7,657 bases of DNA from Flavobacteriales bacterium (GCA_013214975.1 JABSPR010000426.1:1-7657); one strand, 5' to 3'; numbered from the stretch's first letter, positions 1-7,540 are shown. Notes: generated by a model from the letters alone, not told the origin. Numbers and translations: made by a program.

Positions 1-97
1 AACCCAAAATCTGCTAATTCAATAGTCCTATTGAGCAAAATAAAATGGAAGTAACTCTGATTGAAAATTGAATTTCCAATCCGCGACTCAGAAAATA
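1..97. other. Non-coding downstream flank of glnN
   Basis: No gene is visible in this 97-bp stretch. It holds two small inverted repeats that could shape the 3' end of the glnN transcript. One is a near-palindrome at 60-80 (10-bp arms, one mismatch, almost no loop). The other is a 6-bp perfect stem at 19-24/29-34 with a 4-nt loop. On the minus strand the second is followed by a bulge, an extra 3-bp match and a short T-rich stretch. Neither is a classical GC-rich hairpin with a U-run, so calling either one the glnN terminator is only a guess. Confidence 0.5.
19..34 (-). terminator. Possible weak terminator hairpin after glnN
   Basis: The arms TCAATA (19-24) and TATTGA (29-34) are perfect reverse complements around a 4-nt loop, about 65 nt past the glnN stop. 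An outer 3-bp match (12-14 with 35-37) extends the stem across a bulge. In the minus-strand transcript the hairpin is followed by GATTTTGGG, which contains only four T's. The stem is AT-rich and the U-tract is poor, so termination here is uncertain. Confidence 0.25.
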
Positions 98-2284
98 CTA
101 TTTTGTAAATAGCATTTCACGGTATTTAGGTAGTGGCCAAATCTTATCATCTACTATGATTTCCAGCTTATCTACATCCCTTCTAATAGCGTCAAAAAAT
201 GGAACTACCTTTTCACAGTATCCTCTTGCAGACTTTGCTCCGTCATCTATTTTATTCAACTTTCTTCGAGCATCTACCATTAAACTTACATTCTTTTCTA
301 TCCCTGTAATATGCTCAGAAATCATTTCTATAGTATTTAGCTGACTACCGGCAGTCTTTTTAAACTTACTACCCATGATGTTTTTCAAACCATTAACATT
401 AGATACTAATGTGTTTTGGTATTCAATTGCAGTGGGGATAATCTGATTTAATGCCAAGTCGCCGATCATTCTAGATTCTATCTGGATTTTAAGCTTATAG
501 TTTTCTAATTCTATTTCATGACGAGCGTCTAGCTCAACGCCTGACAATATATCTAAGTCTTTAAATAGCTTCTTAGTTTTATCCAAAATGAATACATCTA
601 GGGCATGTGGCGTAGTTTTGATATTAGACAAGCCTCTTTTCTTTGCTTCTTTTTCCCATTCATCACCATATCCGTTACCCTCAAATCGAATAGATTTAGA
701 CTCTACAATATATTTCTTCAATATTTTAAATACCGCTTCGTCTTTCTTTACCCCTTTCGCAATATGACCATCTACAGATTTTTTAAATTCTTGCAATTGC
801 TTAGCAACAATTGTATTCAACACTATCATTGACGAAGAACAGTTTGCTTGCGAACCTACAGCCCGTAACTCAAATTTATTTCCAGTAAATGCAAAAGGCG
901 AAGTTCTGTTTCTATCCGTATTATCTAATAGAATACTTGGGATTTTGCCGATATCTAGTTTTAAATCAGTTTTATCATCTGTATTCATTTTATCTCCAGT
1001 TACTCTCTTTTCAACAACATCTAATACCGCAGATAGTTCTGTTCCTATAAATACAGAAATAATAGCAGGAGGTGCCTCATTCGCTCCTAACCTGTGATCA
1101 TTCCCTGCACTTGCGATCGATGCTCGAATTAGATCATTGTATTCATGAACAGCCTTTATCGTATTCACAAAGAATGTAAGAAACCGGATATTGCTTTTCG
1201 GTGTATTTCCAGGACTCAATAAGTTATCTCCAAGATTAGTAGCTAAAGACCAGTTATTATGCTTTCCTGAACCATTTACGTTAGCAAAAGGCTTCTCATG
1301 TAACAGCGCTTTGAACTTGTGTTTTCTGGCTACTTTTTCCATTACGTCCATCACTAATTGATTGTGATCTACAGCAAGATTTAATTCTTCGAAAATTGGT
1401 GCGCACTCAAATTGATTTGGTGCTACTTCATTATGACGAGTTTTAACTGGTATACCCAATTTGATTGATTCAAATTCAAATTCTTCCATAAAAGCCTTGG
1501 CTCGTTCAGGAATTGATCCGAAATAATGATCGTCTAACTGCTGCCCTTTTGAAGACAGATGACCAAACAATGTTCTACCCGTAAGAATCAAATCAGGGCG
1601 AGCATTTACCAATGCATAATCCACCAAGAAATATTCTTGCTCCCATCCCAAGGTCGTTATCACTTTAGTAACCTTTTTATCAAAGTATTGACAAACATCT
1701 GTTGCTGCCTTATCTATGGCAGTAATCGTTTTCAATAATGGTGTTTTATAATCCAATGCTTCGCCAGTATAAGCAACAAAAACCGTAGGAATACAAAGCG
1801 TACTTCCCATTACAAATGCTGGAGATGTTGGATCCCAAGCTGTATACCCACGTGCCTCGAATGTATTTCTTATTCCTCCATTCGGAAAACTAGAAGCATC
1901 AGGCTCTTGTTGTGAAAGTTGTGCTCCACCAAAATGATCAATCGCTTCACCATCAGATGTTGTTTCAAAAAAGGCATCATGCTTTTCTGCTGTTAGTCCC
2001 GTTAAAGGTTGAAACCAGTGCGTATAATGGGTTGCTCCTTTTGCCATCGCCCAAGTTCTCATTCCCGTAGCAACTTGACCAGCAATACTTCTATCTAATC
2101 TTCTTCCTCCTTCTATAGCTTCGATTACTTTTTTAAAGATATCTGAAGACAGATTCTTTTTCATAGCCGATCGATTAAAGACATTTGTTCCAAAAAGTTC
2201 TGCTCTCGACATACTTTCCTCTTCTTTCATAAGAGGCTCTCTATCTAAAATATCCTGCAAGGCTTGAAATCTTAATGACGACAT
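98..2284 (-). CDS. glnN: Type III glutamine synthetase (GSIII)
   Basis: This enzyme condenses glutamate and ammonia into glutamine using ATP, in the cytoplasm. It is the entry point of nitrogen assimilation. The protein is 728 residues, the usual size of the GSIII class and far longer than the roughly 450-470 residues of GSI. Visible active-site blocks are WEQEYF (214-219, metal-binding glutamates), RHNEVAPNQFE (283-293), NVNGSGKHNNWS (335-346, glutamate/ammonium region), HRLGANEAPP (397-406) and DRNRTSPFAF...FELRAVGS (457-478, nucleotide and substrate contacts). The N-terminal ~150 residues and the helical, charged C-terminal ~200 residues are GSIII-specific. The ATG at 2284 is preceded by an A/T-rich leader and, 43 bp upstream, a TAnnTTTG box, so the start is well supported. 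The stop is TAG. The reading frame is intact and no active-site block is missing. It faces the same way as the secDF unit but is separated from it by 190 bp and is probably transcribed on its own. Family knowledge says GSIII typically forms dodecamers and is common in Bacteroidota and cyanobacteria. Confidence 0.97.
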   Translation of the reverse strand: MSSLRFQALQDILDREPLMKEEESMSRAELFGTNVFNRSAMKKNLSSDIFKKVIEAIEGGRRLDRSIAGQVATGMRTWAMAKGATHYTHWFQPLTGLTAEKHDAFFETTSDGEAIDHFGGAQLSQQEPDASSFPNGGIRNTFEARGYTAWDPTSPAFVMGSTLCIPTVFVAYTGEALDYKTPLLKTITAIDKAATDVCQYFDKKVTKVITTLGWEQEYFLVDYALVNARPDLILTGRTLFGHLSSKGQQLDDHYFGSIPERAKAFMEEFEFESIKLGIPVKTRHNEVAPNQFECAPIFEELNLAVDHNQLVMDVMEKVARKHKFKALLHEKPFANVNGSGKHNNWSLATNLGDNLLSPGNTPKSNIRFLTFFVNTIKAVHEYNDLIRASIASAGNDHRLGANEAPPAIISVFIGTELSAVLDVVEKRVTGDKMNTDDKTDLKLDIGKIPSILLDNTDRNRTSPFAFTGNKFELRAVGSQANCSSSMIVLNTIVAKQLQEFKKSVDGHIAKGVKKDEAVFKILKKYIVESKSIRFEGNGYGDEWEKEAKKRGLSNIKTTPHALDVFILDKTKKLFKDLDILSGVELDARHEIELENYKLKIQIESRMIGDLALNQIIPTAIEYQNTLVSNVNGLKNIMGSKFKKTAGSQLNTIEMISEHITGIEKNVSLMVDARRKLNKIDDGAKSARGYCEKVVPFFDAIRRDVDKLEIIVDDKIWPLPKYREMLFTK

Positions 2285-2327
2285 AATATATTTTTTAAAA
2301 GATTATATAACTATGAATTATCCGACC

Positions 2328-2335
2328 CAAAGATA
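2328..2335 (-). promoter_or_regulatory. Probable glnN promoter (-7 box)
   Basis: The minus strand reads TATCTTTG, an exact match to the Bacteroidota -7 consensus TAnnTTTG recognised by the primary sigma factor. It ends 43 nt upstream of the glnN ATG, giving an expected leader of roughly 35-40 nt. I see no convincing TTG -33 element at the expected 19-21 nt spacing, so the call rests on the -7 box and its position. Confidence 0.55.
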
Positions 2336-2389
2336 CCAATTGAAATATTAAATCTTTTCTAAGAGCTACTTTATCACGATGGCACCCCC

Positions 2390-2418
2390 TGTTTTTTCAA
2401 CGCATTGTTGAAAAAACA
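2390..2418. terminator. Perfect 12-bp hairpin between antiporter and glnN
   Basis: The arms at 2390-2401 and 2407-2418 are perfect reverse complements (left arm TGTTTTTTCAAC) around a 5-nt loop. It is the strongest hairpin in the window. It lies 57 nt past the antiporter stop and about 55 nt upstream of the glnN -7 box. As RNA it could end the secDF-tatA-antiporter transcript. However, the T-run lies in the 5' arm, and the sequence after the hairpin on the minus strand is G-rich (AGGGGGTGCC), not a U-tract. A regulator-binding palindrome upstream of glnN, or an mRNA 3'-end stabiliser, is therefore also possible. The structure is certain; the function is not. Confidence 0.45.
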
Positions 2419-2474
2419 TAGTTTTAACCAAAACACCCCTTGCTTTTCGGGCTATTAAAAAAAATAAATGATTT

Positions 2475-3413
2475 TCAAGAAACTACTGAATACAGATATG
2501 CACAGTAAACCAAGAATAGGATAGCGCCTTTCGCCCTACCCAGATTCATTTTATGTAAGATTAAAGGGAATACCAAAATCGATATACCAAGCATCCAGAA
2601 AATATCGAATATGAATTTATCTAAAGAGATTACGATTTCCTGAAGAATAGATGTAATCCCAAGAATAGCCAAGATGTTGAAAATATTAGACCCTATAAGG
2701 TTACCTATAGAAATATCCGTCTCTCTTTTAAAGGCTGCAATTAACGAGGTAACTAATTCTGGCAAGCTTGTTCCAAAAGAAACAATGGTCAATCCTATAA
2801 TTCTTTCGCTTACTTCTAAGTTTCTCGCAATATTCACTGCACCTTCCACTAACCACTCGGCACCATAGTACAACCCAATACATGCAGCGAGTAAATACCC
2901 AACATTCTTAGCAAGACTCCCCCCCTTTTCATCCGCTACCTTTTCAATACTTTCACCCTTTTCCCTTTGCTCCTTTCTCGATTTAACAATCAACCAAGTA
3001 ATCATAGTTACAAGTAAAGCAACGAAGATACAACCCTCCACGTGAGACAAGACTCCATCAAAAAAGAAGTAATAAAACAATAGAGTTGCAGCCATCATCA
3101 TTGGCCAGTCTGATCGAACAGAATTCTTATCTACTTTAATTGGAAACACAATCGCAGTTAACCCTAACACCAACGCAAGGTTTGCAATATTAGAACCTAT
3201 GATATTACTGATACATATATCAGCATGACCTGAGAAAGCCGCTTGTATACTAACCAACAATTCCGGCGCTGAGGTTCCGAACGACACAACAGTCATCCCA
3301 ATTACCAAAGAAGAAACCTTCATTTTCTTAGCTAAGAAAACAGCCCCTTTTACTAGAAATTCACCGCTTGCTACGAGTAATGCAAGTCCAGCAATTAACA
3401 TTAAATAATCCAT
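2475..3413 (-). CDS. Calcium/sodium antiporter (CaCA family, YrbG-like)
   Basis: This is an inner-membrane exchanger of the Ca2+/cation antiporter superfamily, expected to expel Ca2+ in exchange for Na+ or H+. The 312 residues form two homologous halves, each with an alpha-repeat. Alpha-1 has GTSAPE (46-51) and IIGSNIAN (71-78). Alpha-2 has GTSLPE (214-219) and LIGSNIFN (239-246). Glu51 and Glu219 match the paired ion-binding glutamates of the family. By memory of the NCX_Mj structure, Ser74/Asn78 and Ser242/Asn246 fill the other ligand positions, with Asn246 where NCX_Mj has Asp. About ten hydrophobic segments are visible. A charged, Lys/Glu-rich loop (144-164) joins the halves. The length is normal for bacterial members (about 310-320), and the protein is complete, ending in TGA. 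Its ATG lies 26 bp after the tatA stop, so it is probably the last gene of the secDF-tatA transcript. Ion specificity cannot be read from the sequence. Confidence 0.93.
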   Translation of the reverse strand: MDYLMLIAGLALLVASGEFLVKGAVFLAKKMKVSSLVIGMTVVSFGTSAPELLVSIQAAFSGHADICISNIIGSNIANLALVLGLTAIVFPIKVDKNSVRSDWPMMMAATLLFYYFFFDGVLSHVEGCIFVALLVTMITWLIVKSRKEQREKGESIEKVADEKGGSLAKNVGYLLAACIGLYYGAEWLVEGAVNIARNLEVSERIIGLTIVSFGTSLPELVTSLIAAFKRETDISIGNLIGSNIFNILAILGITSILQEIVISLDKFIFDIFWMLGISILVFPLILHKMNLGRAKGAILFLVYCAYLYSVVS

Positions 3414-3439
3414 AGACTTACTTAGATAAGAATTGAGAA

Positions 3440-3640
3440 TCAGCTTTTATTATTGTCCTTATCCTCAACTCCTTTTGTTATTTCTCGTTGAATATCATTG
3501 GTTGCATCTTTAACCTCGCGAATGCCTTTACCAATCCCTCTTGCCAATTCAGGAATCTTCTTGGATCCAAAAAGCATCAGAATGATAATTAAGATTACAA
3601 ATATTTCGCCTCCTCCGAAGCTAAAGAACAAGTATTGCAT
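3440..3640 (-). CDS. tatA: Twin-arginine translocase subunit TatA/TatE
   Basis: TatA oligomers form the membrane-weakening or pore element that lets folded proteins with twin-arginine signals cross the inner membrane once TatBC has bound them. The 66-residue protein has the full family layout. It has a short N-terminus with Gly-Gly-Gly-Glu (9-12), where Glu12 sits in the position of the polar residue TatA needs. One transmembrane helix follows (13-24), then the Phe24-Gly25 hinge. The amphipathic helix SKKIPELARGIGKGIREVK (26-44) is next, and a hydrophilic tail ends in Lys/Asp/Asn. It is shorter than E. coli TatA (about 89 aa) because the tail is short, which is common. The helix matches TatA/TatE better than TatB. 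The gene is intact, with ATG at 3640 and TGA at its end, and starts 21 bp after the secDF stop. tatC is not in this window. Confidence 0.94.
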   Translation of the reverse strand: MQYLFFSFGGGEIFVILIIILMLFGSKKIPELARGIGKGIREVKDATNDIQREITKGVEDKDNNKS

Positions 3641-3661
3641 ACTCGCAAATTAAATCAAATA

Positions 3662-6661
3662 TTATGATTTACTCTTTGATAGTTCAAAATAAGCTGGCGT
3701 CGCTATACAAAGCGAAGAGTAAGTTCCAACTACCACACCTATAAGAAGTGCGAAAGAGAATCCTTTTATCACCTCACCTCCAAACAAGAAGATAGCCAAT
3801 AACACCACAAAAATCGTAATCGAAGTATTAAATGTTCTACTTAAAGTATCGTTCAATGCGCTATCAATTAACTCAGCTAATGGTTTCTTTCTATGAATCT
3901 CCAAGTATTCTCTAATTCTATCAAATACAACTACCGTATCGTTAATTGAATAACCAACAACAGTAAGTATAGCTGCGATAAACGCTTGATCTATTTCCAT
4001 TGTAAACGGCATAATACCGTGCAATAGAGAGAAACAAGACAATACTACCAATACATCATGAAATATTGCGATTAACGCACCTAAACCCAATCTCCATTCA
4101 AATCCAAAACGGAAGTAGATATATAAGAATATAATTATTAGCGAGAATGAGATTGACCATACTGCTTTCTCCTTGATATCATCCGCGATTGTTGGCCCAA
4201 CTTTTTGAGAGCTTAATATCTCATAACCATTGCCAAGCGTTTGCAAACCTGCTTCCAGTTTAGCCTTTACTTGATTTTCAACATCAAGATCTACGCTATT
4301 AATTAAATATTTGGTTGTAATCTTCATTTGATCATCAGAACCAAAAGTTTTTACTTGTGGAGCACTTTCCAAATCCCCTTTCAGAGCAGCACTAACGTTC
4401 TCGCTTTCTACATTGTTTTCAAACTTTACAACATAAGAACGACCTCCACTGAAATCAACTCCGTAATCAAAGTTTCTTGTAATAAATGAACCCACTCCTA
4501 AAATGATAACAACGCTTGAAAGAGCATAGAACATTTTTCTTTTCCCGATGAAAGAAAAATTAACATTCTTAAATAACCCCTCAGTTAACTTAGTTGAGAA
4601 TGTAATCTCTTTGTTTGTTTCCAACATCCAAGTAAATATCATTCTAGAGATAAATATTGCTGCAAACAATGAAGTCATAATACCTACTATCAGTGTAAAG
4701 GCAAAACCTTGAATCGGACCTGAACCAAATATGTAAAGTATCACACCGGTTAATAACGTAGTAACATTCGCATCAATAATCGAAGAGTACGCTTTACTAT
4801 ACCCATCAGAAACAGCTAAATGTATTCCCTTTCCAGCAGTTAATTCTTCACGAATTCTTTCATATATAAGCACATTCGCATCAACCGACATACCGATCGT
4901 AAGTACGATACCGGCAATACCTGCCAACGTAAGAACGGCGGTAACAGACGACAGAACACCTAACAAGAAGAAGATATTTGCAAAAAGAGCAACATTAGCA
5001 ACTAAGCCTGCTTTTCCGTAATAGAAAATCATATAAACCAGAACTACAAGCAGAGCAATAACAAAAGAACTCAGCCCATCTCTAATTGCTTTCTTTCCTA
5101 ATGATGGTCCAACAATCGCTTCTTCTACAACTTTAGCTGGAGCCGGTAGTTTACCTGCTTCTAAAACGTTTGCAAGGTCATCCGCCTCTTGCAAAGTAAA
5201 ATCACCAGTAATTGAAGAAATTCCATTTGGTATCTCACCTAATACATTCGGCGCAGAATACACATAGTTATCTAGCACGATTGCTATACTACTATTTACA
5301 TTATCTGCAGTAAGTCTTTTCCAGATTTTAGCTCCCTCTGGAGTCATAACCATTCTAATTTCTGAACTAGCACTGTTTTGGCTGTATTGCTGACGTGCAT
5401 TTTTAATCACATCACCGCCCAGTGGAGCTTTACCTTCTCTATCCGCAACCTTTATTGCAAATAACCTAAGCGTTCTTCCTGCTTCGTCGATAGGCTTAAC
5501 GCTCCATAAGAATTTCATTCTTGGAGGAAACAATGCTTTAACTCTAGGCTGACTTAACATCGCATTAACTTTAGCTGTATCCTTTATTAGAGAAGTACCA
5601 ACAGCTGGCCCAGAAGCCAATACCTGTTGCCCTTGCTCATTCTGGGTAATACTTGGATATAACCTAAAGAACAAAGGATTTTGTTTTTCGCTTTCTGCAG
5701 AGCTCAAACTTTTATCATCTGAAACATTCTCTCCTTCCTCAATCTCATCAATTAATGACAATCCTGAATCAGAAGAATCAATTTCTGTAGAATCAGATAC
5801 ATCAAGTAAATCAACTACTACTTCCTCTGTAATTACAGAATCTTCAACCTCAACCGTAGCAGTAGAATCCAATACTCCATCAGCAGTGTTGATGTTTACC
5901 AGCTCCTGATTAGCCTTGGCCAAAAAAGGATATATCTCTTGATTACTATATGTTTCCCAGAACTCAAGTTCGGCAGTACCTTGCAATAACTTTCTTACCC
6001 TTTCTGGATCTTTTACACCAGGTAATTCAATTTGAATTCTACCAGAAGTTCCAAGACGTTGAATATTTGGTTGTGAAACACCAAACTTATCAATCCGAGT
6101 TCTTAATACTAAGAAAGATCTATTGATAGCTGCATCTACTTCATGCTGCAAGATATCAATCACCTCATCATTCGTACTCTCATACTTGATTCTTCCTTGC
6201 ATCTCACGCGTACCGAAAATAGAAGGCGATGCTAATTTTGCACCCGCATCAATCTTCTCAAAAGCTTGTTGAAAAAGAACAATATAATCTTGATTACTTT
6301 GCTTTTGCAGCTCAGTTGCATCATTCAGTGCTGTATTAAAAGTAGCGTCAGCGCTATTGTTTGAAAGAGCTTTCAAAATATCTATTACAGATACTTCTAA
6401 AGTAACATTCATACCACCTTTTAAGTCGAGACCTAAATTAATTTCTTTGGTTTTACACTCACCATACGTGTAACCTAGAAGTGGATATACCGCCTCTGTT
6501 TTCATTGAGTCTAAATAATTAGCCTCTACTAAAGCATCACCATTACTTAACTCTTTCGCTTCGTTCTCTACTTTACTTACCACCCATGTAAAAGACAAAT
6601 GGTAAACACATACCGCTATAAAGAGGAATGTAAATATTTTAATTGCTGATTTATTCTGCAT
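3662..6661 (-). CDS. secDF: SecDF fusion, protein-export ion-driven motor
   Basis: This inner-membrane protein uses the proton (or sodium) gradient to pull preproteins out of SecYEG on the periplasmic side. At 999 residues it joins SecD and SecF in one chain. Twelve hydrophobic segments fit a 1+5+1+5 layout. The SecD half has TM1 (7-26), the LGLDLKGG motif (76-83), a large periplasmic P1 domain, and TM2-6 (about 530-676). Its TM4 motif SVDANVLIYERIREE (592-606) carries the ion-relay Asp594. The SecF half has TM7 (710-727), GVDFSGG (734-740), the P4 domain, and TM8-12 (834-991). Its TM10 motif VGYSINDTVVVFDRIRE (902-917) carries Asp908. An acidic, Ser-rich insert occupies 264-326. I chose the ATG at 6661. 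The frame stays open to a TTG at 6703, but that adds a basic, non-conserved 14 residues and lies upstream of the likely -7 box. Native members of this lineage begin MQNK. It heads the unit with tatA and the antiporter; yajC is not seen. Confidence 0.97.
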   Translation of the reverse strand: MQNKSAIKIFTFLFIAVCVYHLSFTWVVSKVENEAKELSNGDALVEANYLDSMKTEAVYPLLGYTYGECKTKEINLGLDLKGGMNVTLEVSVIDILKALSNNSADATFNTALNDATELQKQSNQDYIVLFQQAFEKIDAGAKLASPSIFGTREMQGRIKYESTNDEVIDILQHEVDAAINRSFLVLRTRIDKFGVSQPNIQRLGTSGRIQIELPGVKDPERVRKLLQGTAELEFWETYSNQEIYPFLAKANQELVNINTADGVLDSTATVEVEDSVITEEVVVDLLDVSDSTEIDSSDSGLSLIDEIEEGENVSDDKSLSSAESEKQNPLFFRLYPSITQNEQGQQVLASGPAVGTSLIKDTAKVNAMLSQPRVKALFPPRMKFLWSVKPIDEAGRTLRLFAIKVADREGKAPLGGDVIKNARQQYSQNSASSEIRMVMTPEGAKIWKRLTADNVNSSIAIVLDNYVYSAPNVLGEIPNGISSITGDFTLQEADDLANVLEAGKLPAPAKVVEEAIVGPSLGKKAIRDGLSSFVIALLVVLVYMIFYYGKAGLVANVALFANIFFLLGVLSSVTAVLTLAGIAGIVLTIGMSVDANVLIYERIREELTAGKGIHLAVSDGYSKAYSSIIDANVTTLLTGVILYIFGSGPIQGFAFTLIVGIMTSLFAAIFISRMIFTWMLETNKEITFSTKLTEGLFKNVNFSFIGKRKMFYALSSVVIILGVGSFITRNFDYGVDFSGGRSYVVKFENNVESENVSAALKGDLESAPQVKTFGSDDQMKITTKYLINSVDLDVENQVKAKLEAGLQTLGNGYEILSSQKVGPTIADDIKEKAVWSISFSLIIIFLYIYFRFGFEWRLGLGALIAIFHDVLVVLSCFSLLHGIMPFTMEIDQAFIAAILTVVGYSINDTVVVFDRIREYLEIHRKKPLAELIDSALNDTLSRTFNTSITIFVVLLAIFLFGGEVIKGFSFALLIGVVVGTYSSLCIATPAYFELSKSKS

Positions 6662-6689
6662 TTTTGTTCTTATCCGGTTTTTGGAACGG

Positions 6690-6697
6690 CAAATATA
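6690..6697 (-). promoter_or_regulatory. Probable secDF-tatA-antiporter promoter (-7 box)
   Basis: The minus strand reads TATATTTG, an exact TAnnTTTG match, 29 nt upstream of the secDF ATG at 6661. Transcription would start near 6685, giving a leader of about 20-25 nt with no Shine-Dalgarno sequence, which is normal for Bacteroidota. No TTG sits at ideal -33 spacing; the nearest candidates leave spacers of 11 or 26 nt. The position of the box argues against translation from the TTG at 6703. Confidence 0.5.
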
Positions 6698-6779
6698 AAA
6701 CAACTAATCAAACTAGAGTGCTTCAAGGGCGAGCATTAATTCATTTTATTAACGACTGAGTTAAATTATGTTAACACAG

Positions 6780-6830
6780 AATGATACAATGGGATTTCGA
6801 CTTGGTTAAATAGTATCATTTTATTGTATC
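6780..6830. repeat. Overlapping inverted repeats in divergent promoter region
   Basis: One left arm at 6780-6790 (AATGATACAAT) can pair with two different right arms. AATGATAC (6780-6787) is the exact reverse complement of 6813-6820. GATACAAT (6783-6790) is the exact reverse complement of 6823-6830. The two pairings share the left arm and exclude each other. The second right arm overlaps the likely -7 box of the lipoprotein gene. This could be an operator, or chance in AT-rich DNA. Confidence 0.4.
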
Positions 6831-6834
6831 TTTA
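6802..6834 (+). promoter_or_regulatory. Probable lipoprotein gene promoter
   Basis: A TTG at 6802-6804 and TATCTTTA at 6827-6834 are separated by 22 nt. The second matches TAnnTTTG at all but the last base, and the spacing is close to the Bacteroidota -33/-7 arrangement. Transcription would start about 6840, leaving a leader of roughly 15 nt before the ATG at 6856. No Shine-Dalgarno sequence is present. Confidence 0.5.
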
Positions 6835-6855
6835 ACATTCAAAACTTGGGTCATT

Positions 6856-7440
6856 ATGAGAAATTTAACGAATAAAATAGGTTTTAAATGGACACTAGCG
6901 TGCTGCGCTATTATCATGTCATTAATCTCTTCGTGCGAAGATTGTGATAAAGGAAAAGCGCAAATTCTTGTTGCTGTGTACCGAATTAACGGACTCGATT
7001 CTATCTTAGTAAAACAAGCTGATGTATACCTGAAATGTGGCGCTACTACCTCTCCAGGTACGGAACCTGCTCAATACGGACATCACGATACAACCGATTA
7101 TACAGGAAAGGTTCTTTTTAAAGATTTAAGCAGAAATGACTATTTCTTTTACGCAACAGCAGAAATACCTAACGATATCGTAGATGTATATAATGGTGAT
7201 ACTAACTGGACATTAATGAACACGGCTGACTTAGCATTATTCAATAGAATGTATGAAAAGGATCCTGCCTGGGGAAGTGAAGCAGACACTGCTCGTTCGG
7301 CTCAAGATTCCGTTGATATATTAGCAATGGACACTTATCTAAACCACATATACAAAACGACGACTATTACTGGACACAACACAATGGCTATCACCAACAA
7401 GCAAGGTGAAACAACATTGGGTGTGGTTTTATCACAGTAA
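6856..7440 (+). CDS. Hypothetical envelope lipoprotein
   Basis: I do not recognise this 194-residue protein as a named family. It starts with a lipoprotein signal: basic residues (Arg2, Lys7, Lys11), a hydrophobic core (about 13-24) and the lipobox ISSC, with Cys27 as the expected lipidated residue. The mature N-terminus is acidic (Glu28, Asp29, Asp31). In several Bacteroidota such residues after the Cys mark lipoproteins for the cell surface, so surface display is possible but unproven. Residues 36-103 read like a small beta-sandwich of the transthyretin or carboxypeptidase-regulatory type. They show ILVAVYRI, then VKQADVYLK, then a TDYTGKVLFKDL turn-strand and DYFFYATAE. That fold assignment is by pattern only. 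Mature Cys30 and Cys61 could form a disulfide. The C-terminal half is polar with no motif I know. The ATG is supported by the promoter 22 bp upstream and by the signal peptide beginning at once. The TAA stop is intact. It is divergent from secDF and stands alone. Confidence 0.8.
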   Translation: MRNLTNKIGFKWTLACCAIIMSLISSCEDCDKGKAQILVAVYRINGLDSILVKQADVYLKCGATTSPGTEPAQYGHHDTTDYTGKVLFKDLSRNDYFFYATAEIPNDIVDVYNGDTNWTLMNTADLALFNRMYEKDPAWGSEADTARSAQDSVDILAMDTYLNHIYKTTTITGHNTMAITNKQGETTLGVVLSQ

Positions 7441-7540
7441 GAAAAGCCCTTTAGGTCGATTTTAAGCACATCTCTTAGACTAGAACTTCTTGAATCAGCT
7501 GAGGTATTGATTCTATAGCAAGACTATTATATCAACGATT

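Noticed and set aside
156..344. 62-codon plus-strand open frame
   Set aside because: It lies wholly inside glnN on the opposite strand, opposite the GSIII C-terminal helical region, and has no start context or recognisable domain.
605..832. 75-codon plus-strand open frame rich in Phe
   Set aside because: It is antisense to glnN. The Phe/Leu-rich composition is what the reverse complement of Lys/Glu-rich codons yields.
2433..2463. T8 run with nearby CCC/GGG on the minus strand as an antiporter terminator
   Set aside because: The T-run precedes the small CCC/GGG pairing in the direction of transcription, so the order is wrong for an intrinsic terminator.
2674..2868. 64-codon plus-strand open frame
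   Set aside because: It is antisense to the second alpha-repeat of the antiporter. The gene on the minus strand is clearly the real one.
3641..3661. Separate promoter for tatA in the secDF-tatA gap
   Set aside because: CAAATTAA and CAAATATT look similar to the reversed -7 box but do not match CAAAnnTA. The gap is also too short for a full promoter.
7442..7463. Possible terminator just after the lipoprotein stop (AAAAGCCCT...TTTT)
   Set aside because: The AAAA and TTTT ends could pair, but the core CCTTTAGG leaves almost no loop, and the middle bases mismatch, so no stable hairpin forms.
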